A stretch of 64,000 bases of DNA from JABJGO01 sp963921245 (GTDB lineage Bacteria > Pseudomonadota > Alphaproteobacteria > Rhodospirillales > Casp-alpha2): the NCBI GenBank assembly GCA_963921245.4, contig CAWUEY030000001.1, positions 310,001-374,000 of the forward strand, in the 5' to 3' direction. Position numbers and translations under genes: made by a program. Shown here piece by piece: positions 58,106-64,000 of this stretch. Positions within the stretch are counted from its first letter, which is position 1. The number at the start of each line of letters is the position of its first letter. Below the pieces are notes generated by a model, which saw only the letters and a program-made list of their open reading frames with translations, did not search any database and had not been told where the DNA came from.

Positions 58106-58119
58106 GCACCGAGAGGTGC
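58106..58119 (+). promoter_or_regulatory. Hairpin just ahead of the binding-protein ribosome site
   Basis: GCACC-GAGA-GGTGC is a 5-bp stem with a GAGA (GNRA) loop, 5 bp upstream of AGGGAGA, the binding-protein ribosome binding site. Intercistronic stems of this kind often protect the highly expressed binding-protein message. Confidence 0.4.
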
Positions 58120-58138
58120 TATCAGGGAGAAGAGTAGT

Positions 58139-59233
58139 ATGAAAAATACTTTTAAATTTGCTCTGGCGGCTGGCGCGGTTGTGCTGACTGCTGGCACAAC
58201 GGCAATGGCTGCCGATATCACCGTGACCTCCTGGGGCGGGGCGTATACGGCCAGTCAGCAAAAGGCTTACGGCGAAAGTTGGGAAGCCAAAACCGGCAAC
58301 AAGATTCACTGGGAAAGCTACAACGGTGGTCTGGGCGAAGTCCGTGCCATGGTTGAAGCCGGTAACCCGACCTGGGATATCGTTGACGTTCTTCCAGATC
58401 AAATCCGTACCGGTTGCGACGAAGGCCTGTTCGTAGAAATTCCGGATGATCGTTTCATCCTGGACGCCAACGGTACGCCTCTCGACGATGATCTGATGGT
58501 TCCGCGGCCCAATGACTGCGCCATCCCTCAGATTTTCTGGTCCTATATGCCATTTTATCAGGAAGGTACCTTCTCTGGTGAACAGCCCGACTCATTGGCT
58601 GATTTCTTTGATGTGGAGAAGTTTCCCGGTAAACGCGGTATCCATACCTGGCCTCAGGCTCTGATCGAAATGGCTCTGTACGCTGATGGTGTTGCCATTG
58701 CCGATCTTTATGATGTCATGGACACCGAAGAAGGCATTGATCGCGCCTTCGCCAAACTTGATACGCTGAAAGATCACGTTGTGTTCTGGTCCTCCGGTGC
58801 CAAGCCTTTGGAACTGGTATCCTCCGGTGAGGTTGCCATGTCTCTGGCTTACAACGGTCGTGTCGGTGCGGCAATTCTGTCTGAAGGTGCCAAGTTCGTT
58901 CCGATCTGGGACGGTCAGGTTCTGGAAGAAGAATGGCTGGCGGTCATCAAAGGCACGCCTAATCTGGAAGCTGCCATCGACTTCGCCATGCATGCTTCTG
59001 CTCCTGAACAGCAAGCCGGTCAGGCCAAGTGGATCAACTATGGCCCCATGCGTCAGTCCGGTCTGGACATCATTGCTGCCAATGAGCCCTGGTTCAACAC
59101 CGGTGCCAACGTCATGGAGCATATGCCCAACCGGGCTGAAGTTATGCCCAACTCCATTTTTGCCAACCCCGACTGGTGGGCGGACAATGGTTCAGAGATA
59201 TCCGAACGCTTTACCGCTTGGATGGCTCAATAA
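58139..59233 (+). CDS. Extracellular solute-binding protein (PotD-like)
   Basis: The 364-residue periplasmic protein begins with a signal peptide (MKNTFKFALAAGAVVLTAGT, cleaved near TAMA-AD). The mature part starts ITVTSWGGAYTASQQKAYGE, the typical opening of polyamine/2-aminoethylphosphonate-type binding proteins (SBP family 8/1). It captures the ligand for the permeases downstream. The start has GGGAGA about 8 nt upstream. Ligand residues cannot be assigned by eye. Confidence 0.92.
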   Translation: MKNTFKFALAAGAVVLTAGTTAMAADITVTSWGGAYTASQQKAYGESWEAKTGNKIHWESYNGGLGEVRAMVEAGNPTWDIVDVLPDQIRTGCDEGLFVEIPDDRFILDANGTPLDDDLMVPRPNDCAIPQIFWSYMPFYQEGTFSGEQPDSLADFFDVEKFPGKRGIHTWPQALIEMALYADGVAIADLYDVMDTEEGIDRAFAKLDTLKDHVVFWSSGAKPLELVSSGEVAMSLAYNGRVGAAILSEGAKFVPIWDGQVLEEEWLAVIKGTPNLEAAIDFAMHASAPEQQAGQAKWINYGPMRQSGLDIIAANEPWFNTGANVMEHMPNRAEVMPNSIFANPDWWADNGSEISERFTAWMAQ

Positions 59234-59314
59234 CTTCGTATGAATGGGGAAGCGGGCCGGATATTTATCCGGCCCGTAACCTCCTGATAAACGACTAAAA
59301 ACGGTAGAAAGCCC

Positions 59315-60574
59315 ATGGCAAGTGAAGCAGTCGCCCAGCCAATTCTGACCGCTGATGGCACACCGCTTAAGGACAGCCTGCGGAAATCCCTCGTCAGGAG
59401 CCGCATCCAGGCATCTCTTTTGGTCGCCCCTGCGTTCCTGTTCCTTGTCATTATTTTTGTTATTCCCATCGGCCAGTTGATGACCCGTAGTGTCGACGAC
59501 AAACTGGTCAACCAATTCCTGCCCCGTACATTTGAACTGTTTGATCAGTGGGATCAGTCCGATCTGCCCGGAGAAGAGATGTATGAGGCCATGTTCCAGG
59601 ACATCACCACGGCTGATAAGGTTCTGTTAGGTCGAGCGACAATTCGGATGAACTACGAGATTTCCGGCTGGCGCTCCCTGATAAAGAAATCCAGACGAGA
59701 GTTTAAGAAAATCGAATCCGGCCCCTACAAGGAAGCCATGATCAAGACCCATAAACGCTGGGGAGATATTAAATACTGGCAATCCCTTGGTGCCATGAAA
59801 GATGAGTTTACTCTCGGATACTACCTCAATGCCTTCGATCTGCGTTATGACGGTGATAAAAATGTCGTTCAGCAACCGAAAAAGCGACAGGTTTATAATC
59901 TGCTGTGGTGGCGAACGTTCGTGGTCAGTATCATGGTCACCTTCTTCTGTGTGATTTTGGGCTATCCGGTTGCGTATCTGCTAGCGACCCTGCCGCTCCG
60001 TATTTCCAACCTGTTGATGATCTGTGTTCTGATGCCGTTCTGGACATCGTTGCTGGTGCGTATCGTTGCCTGGATGATCATGTTGCAACAGGAGGGCGTG
60101 GTGAACGACTTCCTGGTCTGGACCCATCTCCTCGGCGACGATAACCGATTACCCATGATGTACAACTTTACAGGTACCATCATCGTGATGACACAGATCC
60201 TGCTGCCGTTCATGATCCTGCCCATGTATAGTGTGATGAAGGGGATTTCTCCGAACTATATGAAAGCGGCGCAGAACCTGGGCGCTTCGCCGTCGCTGGC
60301 CTTTATTCGAGTGTATATCCCGCAATCCTTGCCGGGTGTCGGTGCGGGTGTGATCCTCGTGTTTATTGTTGCTATCGGGTATTACATCACGCCGGAACTG
60401 GTCGGTGGTAAGGACGGCCGTTTGATCGGCAACATGATCGCCTACCATATGCAACAGTCCCTTAACTGGGGGCTGGCATCTGCCATGGGATTGATCCTGC
60501 TGGCTGGTATTCTGGTACTCTACTGGGTGTACGACAAACTGACCGGTTCCGCCGGCATGAAGATGGGGCAATAG
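59315..60574 (+). CDS. ABC transporter permease (PotB-like), intact copy
   Basis: The 419-residue inner-membrane permease has its first membrane helix at about 31-53 (ASLLVAPAFLFLVIIFVIPI). A long, mostly hydrophilic insert of over 120 residues follows, then five more helices. The EAA loop AAQNLGASPSLAFIRVYIPQ docks on the ATPase. It is longer than typical PotB (about 280 aa) because of the insert. From its codon 99 onward the DNA is duplicated at 11803. The second permease follows after 4 bp. Confidence 0.92.
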   Translation: MASEAVAQPILTADGTPLKDSLRKSLVRSRIQASLLVAPAFLFLVIIFVIPIGQLMTRSVDDKLVNQFLPRTFELFDQWDQSDLPGEEMYEAMFQDITTADKVLLGRATIRMNYEISGWRSLIKKSRREFKKIESGPYKEAMIKTHKRWGDIKYWQSLGAMKDEFTLGYYLNAFDLRYDGDKNVVQQPKKRQVYNLLWWRTFVVSIMVTFFCVILGYPVAYLLATLPLRISNLLMICVLMPFWTSLLVRIVAWMIMLQQEGVVNDFLVWTHLLGDDNRLPMMYNFTGTIIVMTQILLPFMILPMYSVMKGISPNYMKAAQNLGASPSLAFIRVYIPQSLPGVGAGVILVFIVAIGYYITPELVGGKDGRLIGNMIAYHMQQSLNWGLASAMGLILLAGILVLYWVYDKLTGSAGMKMGQ

Positions 60575-60578
60575 AACA

Positions 60579-61463
60579 ATGGCTCTTCCTGCTTATAAAA
60601 CCCCTGTTCAGCGCTTGGGCCACTATTCCTACCTTACCTTTGCCGGGTTCGTGCTGTTTTTCCTCGTGGCCCCGCTGATCGTCATTGTGCCGCTATCGTT
60701 TACATCCAGTGCGTTTCTGAACTTTACTTCCGAAATGCTGGCGTTGGATCCGGATGCCTTCTCGCTTCGCTGGTACAAGATGATGATCGGCGATTGCTCA
60801 GACCCGACAATTACGACGGTATGTAGTGACAAATGGAAAAATGGTGCCGCCAACAGTCTGATCATTGCCGTTTTCGCAACGCTGTTTGCGACAGTGCTGG
60901 GAACCCTGGCGGCCCTGGGGCTTAGCCGTCCGGCCATGCCTTATACCAAGGCCATCACCGCCTTGTTGATTTCGCCCATGATCGTTCCATTGATTATTAC
61001 GGCATCCGGAATGTTCCTGTTTTTCTCGCCCTTGGGTTTGATCGGTACATTCGCGGGCTTGATTATGGCGCACACCATTCTGGGTATTCCTTACGTGGTG
61101 ATCACGGTGACAGCGACGTTGGTGGGGTTTGATCACAGTGTCATGCGCGCCGCCGCCAGTCTGGGCGGCTCACCGGTCCGGAACTTCTTCCAGATCATGA
61201 CGCCACTGATTCTGCCGGGCATCATCTCAGGTGGTTTGTTTGCCTTCATCACGTCATTTGACGAGGTGGTGGTTATGCTGTTCATCGGCGGTCCCGAAAC
61301 CGTGACCCTGCCGAAACAGATGTGGGCCGGTATCCGTCAGGAAATCAGCCCAACGATTCTTTCCGTGGCAACGGTCCTGGTGATCCTGTCTATTATCCTG
61401 CTGACCACGGTGGAAATGCTGCGCCGACGGACGGAAAGGATACGGGGCATCACCCCTCAGTAA
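60579..61463 (+). CDS. ABC transporter permease (PotC-like), intact copy
   Basis: The 294-residue permease is the partner of the preceding PotB-like protein. It has six hydrophobic segments, a short extra loop with two Cys (GDCSDPTITTVCSDKW, about 72-87, in the periplasmic stretch after the first helix), and an EAA loop AAASLGGSPVRNFFQIMTP. It completes the transporter operon. The gene is identical to that at 12771-13655. Confidence 0.93.
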   Translation: MALPAYKTPVQRLGHYSYLTFAGFVLFFLVAPLIVIVPLSFTSSAFLNFTSEMLALDPDAFSLRWYKMMIGDCSDPTITTVCSDKWKNGAANSLIIAVFATLFATVLGTLAALGLSRPAMPYTKAITALLISPMIVPLIITASGMFLFFSPLGLIGTFAGLIMAHTILGIPYVVITVTATLVGFDHSVMRAAASLGGSPVRNFFQIMTPLILPGIISGGLFAFITSFDEVVVMLFIGGPETVTLPKQMWAGIRQEISPTILSVATVLVILSIILLTTVEMLRRRTERIRGITPQ

Positions 61464-61503
61464 TAACCACGCTTCGCAGTGGAAATCGCAATAAAACCCA
61501 CTC

Positions 61504-61519
61504 TGGGGCGAAGGCCCCA
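61504..61519 (+). terminator. GC-rich hairpin at the end of the transporter operon
   Basis: TGGGGC-GAAG-GCCCCA forms a stem-loop 40 bp after the last permease stop. The T-tract is weak, so it may be a terminator or a 3'-end stabiliser. It is the same as the hairpin at 13696-13711. Confidence 0.4.
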
Positions 61520-61692
61520 CCCGTTTATCCGTCGCGTGCCCGCCTGTGCCTGGCCGCTCAATACAATAGCCTGTCCCGACAAAGGGTAGCTCCCTGCGTC
61601 ATGGCGAATAGGCGGTGACATCCATACGCTTGGATTTGTGCAACGACCCGGCACCAGCTTGTGGTTCCGGTAACTTGCATGGGAGCGTTATC

Positions 61693-62148
61693 ATGAAGAA
61701 AATTATTTTGAACATTGTGCCCGCCGCCGTGCTGACGATCGCCCCGATGCCAACTCTGGCAACGGATGATGATAGGCCGCTTACGGAGCGAGAAATTAAA
61801 AGCCTAACCCTATCGCGGTTTTTACAATTCATGGATATGAAACAGGCTGGCGTGTTCAGCCCCGGCGGCACCTACTTTGGCCGTGGCGGGCCTGGGTTTG
61901 AGCGGCAAGAAAGGATCAGGGACATCGACATTCTGGCAGATGAAGGTGACCACGGCTTGGTCTGTTTTGATATGCCGCCGATTTTTGATCATTCACAACT
62001 GTGCCACGTCGATATAATTTCACTCCTTTACATAACTGATAGCAGCGCAGTGGAGTTTATGGACTCGCTGATTGCCCGGTTCTGGCTGGCACTGCTGTGC
62101 CACAATGAGCCGGAGGCGTGCGGGAAATTCATTAGGCGGTATGAATGA
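61693..62148 (+). CDS. Hypothetical secreted protein
   Basis: The 151-residue product starts with a signal peptide (MKKIILNIVPAAVLTIAPMP, cleaved near TLA-TD). The mature part is acidic, with four Cys (VCFDMP, QLCHVD, LLCHNE, EACGKF) that could form disulfides in the periplasm. No family is recognised. GGAGCG lies about 6 nt upstream. An open frame extends further upstream to 61615, but the signal peptide supports this start. Confidence 0.6.
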   Translation: MKKIILNIVPAAVLTIAPMPTLATDDDRPLTEREIKSLTLSRFLQFMDMKQAGVFSPGGTYFGRGGPGFERQERIRDIDILADEGDHGLVCFDMPPIFDHSQLCHVDIISLLYITDSSAVEFMDSLIARFWLALLCHNEPEACGKFIRRYE

Positions 62149-62303
62149 CGACCGGCACACTGATAGGGGTTATCGCCATTGCCAATGACAACCCGATGCA
62201 GATTATGATAACCGGTCCGCATTGGCCGCGCCCGGTTCGGTGTGCTGGGTACCCGCAAGCCTGATTGATCAGGTCTACGAAAGTCAGGGTGGACGTGTGG
62301 AAT

Positions 62304-62640
62304 TAACCGGCCGCATTTATGTGACCGCCGCCGAAGATATGTCCGATTATCTTCAGGTTCGGGGGTGGGTCGAGGGTTCCGGCGGCAATGCCAGTGGAAT
62401 CCTGTTCTGCTGGTGCCCGGAACAGGACGGTGCCACAGTCGCGGCAAAGCCCCTATCGTGCGTGGGTGACGGCGGAAACCCGTTGAGACCGCTATCGCGG
62501 TTGATCCGAATGTCCTGCTCTCTTGCCTTGGAATGGGTGCAAACCCGCCAAACAGACGTTGGCACATGGTGCAGTAGAAATTCACCACATCCCGGTGCGT
62601 GCCGGTGATTTCGTAGCGCCCCGCCCCGCCCCGTTTAAAA
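62304..62640 (-). pseudogene. GFA-family (glutathione-dependent formaldehyde-activating-like) protein, frameshifted
   Basis: On the minus strand three consecutive pieces of one protein lie in three frames: GRYEITGTHRDVVNFYCTMC with QRLFGGFAPIP; then DIRINRDSGLNGFPPSPTHD; then LCRDCGTVLFRAPAEQDSTG, IAAGTLDPPPNLKIIGHIFG and a stop at 62304-62306. The Cys pairs (YCTMC, CRDC) and order match the GFA/CENP-V zinc-binding fold. Two frameshifts, and no N-terminal CxCG motif, show it is a pseudogene. Confidence 0.8.
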
Positions 62641-62676
62641 TCCACCGATAATCGGGGCGGGGGTTTCGCGAATGGC

Positions 62677-64000
62677 TCAGGTCTGCAAGGCTGGCAGGTC
62701 AACATAGAGGTCGAGGGCTTCCGGATTGGCCAGCGCTTCCTTGTTTTTGACCGCCCGGCCATGAACCACGTCACGAACCGCCAGTTCCGTAATCTTGCCC
62801 GATTTTGTGCGGGGTATGTCGTCCACGGCGACGATCTTCGCCGGAACGTGCCGTGGGGTACAGTTGCTGCGGATCTGTTTTCGGATGGTATCCTGAAGCG
62901 CGTCTGTCAGCTCAACGCCGTCACGCAGGCGCACAAACAGGACAACACGAACGTCATTGTCCCAGTCCTGAGCGATAACCAGACCTTCCACCACATCTTC
63001 AAGCTGTTCCACCTGGCGGTAAATCTCTGCCGTACCAATGCGCACGCCAGCGGGATTCAGGGTGGCGTCAGAACGCCCGAAAATTATGATACCGCCGTGT
63101 TCCGTCAGTTCCACAAAGTCGCCATGGCACCAGATGTCGTCAAAGCGGTTAAAATAGGCGCTGTGATATTTTGCCCCGTCCGGATCATTCCAGAAACCGA
63201 TGGGCATGGAGGGGAACGCACGGGTACAGACCAGCTCGCCTTTTTCGCCGCGCACGGGGTTGCCGTTGTCATCGAAGACATCCACGGCCATGCCGAGGCC
63301 GCGTTGCTGTATCTCGCCGCGCCAGACCGACCCTGTGGGATCACCGAGCACGAAGCAACTGATGATGTCCGTGCCACCGGCGATGGAAGCCAGTTGCACG
63401 TCTTTTTTCACGGAATCATAGATGTAGTCGAAGCTCTCCGGTGCCAGAGGCGAGCCTGTCGAGGCGATGATCCGCACTGTACCCAGGTCATGGGTTTTCA
63501 TAGGTTCCAGCCCGGCTTTTGACAGGGCATCAATGTATTTTGCAGACGTACCGAACAGCGTCATGCCTTCGGCGGCGGCAAAATTCCAGAGCACATTGCC
63601 GTCCGGGTAAAAGGGTGAACCATCATAGAGCAACAGCGTGGCTTCGCACGCCAATGCGCTGACCAGCCAGTTCCACATCATCCAGCCGCAAGTGGTGAAA
63701 TAGAATACCCGGTCACCGGGATGAATATCGCAATGCAGCATGTGTTCCTTTACATGCTGGATCAATGTCCCGCCTGCGCTGTGCACAATACACTTCGGGG
63801 TGCCTGTGGTTCCCGACGAAAACATGATGTAGAGTGGATGATCGAAGGGAAGTTGTTCAAACTCAATAGGCGCGGATCGATATTCGCCGGTGAATTCGCG
63901 CAACAGCACGCCACGCGGTATGGCGTCTGCATCAGGATTATCATTGGCATAGGGAACAACGATCACCCGGCTAACCGTCGGCAGGTTTACGGCAATCTCC
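62677..64000 (-). CDS. Acetoacetate--CoA ligase (partial, runs off the window)
   Basis: The visible 441 residues are the C-terminal two thirds of an adenylate-forming enzyme: P-loop IMFSSGTTGTPKC, FYFTTCGWMMWNW, GSPFYPDGNVLW, GGTDIISCFV, GDFVELTEHGGIIIFGRSDATLNPAGVRIGTAEIYR read in parts, and the C-terminal Lys in IPRTKSGKITE. These details match acetoacetyl-CoA synthetases (about 650 aa) better than acetyl-CoA synthetases. It makes acetoacetyl-CoA from acetoacetate, ATP and CoA in the cytoplasm. Acetoacetate is the product expected from BKACE cleavage of dehydrocarnitine, so a pathway link is reasonable. The start lies beyond 64000. Confidence 0.9.
   Translation of the reverse strand, partial: EIAVNLPTVSRVIVVPYANDNPDADAIPRGVLLREFTGEYRSAPIEFEQLPFDHPLYIMFSSGTTGTPKCIVHSAGGTLIQHVKEHMLHCDIHPGDRVFYFTTCGWMMWNWLVSALACEATLLLYDGSPFYPDGNVLWNFAAAEGMTLFGTSAKYIDALSKAGLEPMKTHDLGTVRIIASTGSPLAPESFDYIYDSVKKDVQLASIAGGTDIISCFVLGDPTGSVWRGEIQQRGLGMAVDVFDDNGNPVRGEKGELVCTRAFPSMPIGFWNDPDGAKYHSAYFNRFDDIWCHGDFVELTEHGGIIIFGRSDATLNPAGVRIGTAEIYRQVEQLEDVVEGLVIAQDWDNDVRVVLFVRLRDGVELTDALQDTIRKQIRSNCTPRHVPAKIVAVDDIPRTKSGKITELAVRDVVHGRAVKNKEALANPEALDLYVDLPALQT

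Larger units (their letters stand above)
59611..61552 (+). repeat. 1.94-kb duplicated permease region (copy 2, resident)
   Basis: This is the presumed original of the segment at 11803-13744, since here it is embedded in a complete transporter operon. The left boundary word GGCTGATA is at 59611-59618. The right end has the mismatch at 61532, and identity is lost after 61552. Confidence 0.95.

Noticed and set aside
58107..58117. Possible third copy of the mobile palindrome (11-bp match)
   Set aside because: Only one end matches; the hairpin core GGTGAATGC/GCATTCACC is missing.
62028..62774. A 248-codon minus-strand frame covering the GFA relic and the end of the secreted protein
   Set aside because: Only one short part matches GFA; the rest switches into non-homologous sequence because of the frameshifts, so it is not a real gene.

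Overview
The window looks like part of an alphaproteobacterial chromosome, probably of the order Rhodospirillales or a relative. The evidence is the alphaproteobacterial-type 16S rRNA with tRNA-Ile and tRNA-Ala in its spacer, a flagellin–flaF pair, a short RNase D followed by kdsD-lptC-lptA-lptB-rpoN, and a large set of amine and acyl-CoA catabolic genes. The order-level assignment is inference from reading, not from a tree.

Layout. 1-5666: tail of an unknown gene, clpB, a short flagellin with flaF, and an M23 peptidase on the minus strand. 5667-11810: an rRNA operon (16S, tRNA-Ile, tRNA-Ala, 23S) whose spacer is about 1.9 kb and holds two arrays, 20 copies in all, of a 33-bp hairpin-forming repeat. 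The 23S gene stops abruptly at 11810, about 440 nt short, and no 5S gene follows. From the 8-bp word GGCTGATA onward the sequence continues as a near-perfect 1.94-kb copy of the polyamine-type permease genes found again at 59611-61552. This is either a real illegitimate-recombination duplication or an assembly chimera. 13745-14520: a decayed IS1595-type element. 14565-20321 (minus): the LPS-export and sigma-54 cluster rnd-kdsD-lptC-lptA-lptB-rpoN. 20438-23368: tRNA-Leu(CAG), a complex I NDUFA9-like protein and an M17 aminopeptidase.

23493-53847 is a catabolic region. It holds a creatinase-like M24 protein, a dimethylglycine/sarcosine dehydrogenase-type flavoprotein, an MBL-fold hydrolase, a GMC oxidoreductase, NAD synthetase, a carnitine-degradation set (BKACE cleavage enzyme, CdhR-like regulator, dioxygenase, carnitine 3-dehydrogenase), an acyl-CoA dehydrogenase with an ADP-forming acyl-CoA ligase, a flavin monooxygenase/hydrolase/RidA cluster facing a GntR regulator with aldehyde dehydrogenase and a CaiB-type CoA transferase, a DMT exporter, a glutamine amidotransferase, a beta-hydroxyacid dehydrogenase, a fatty-acid desaturase and a class II aldolase. 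54031-61463: two tandem ArgE-like M20 deacetylases and a four-gene polyamine-type ABC transporter. The window ends in an acetoacetate-CoA ligase that runs off the edge.

The genes suggest that carnitine is oxidised and cleaved to betaine and acetoacetyl units. Methylated glycines would then be demethylated, and acetoacetate activated, to feed central metabolism. Scattered between intact genes are many decaying fragments: four transposase relics and pieces of an aminotransferase, a crotonase, a flavin oxidoreductase, a LysR regulator and a GFA-family enzyme. Two unrelated transposase relics are each interrupted by exactly 40 bp containing the same 38-bp palindromic sequence, which looks like a very small mobile hairpin element.
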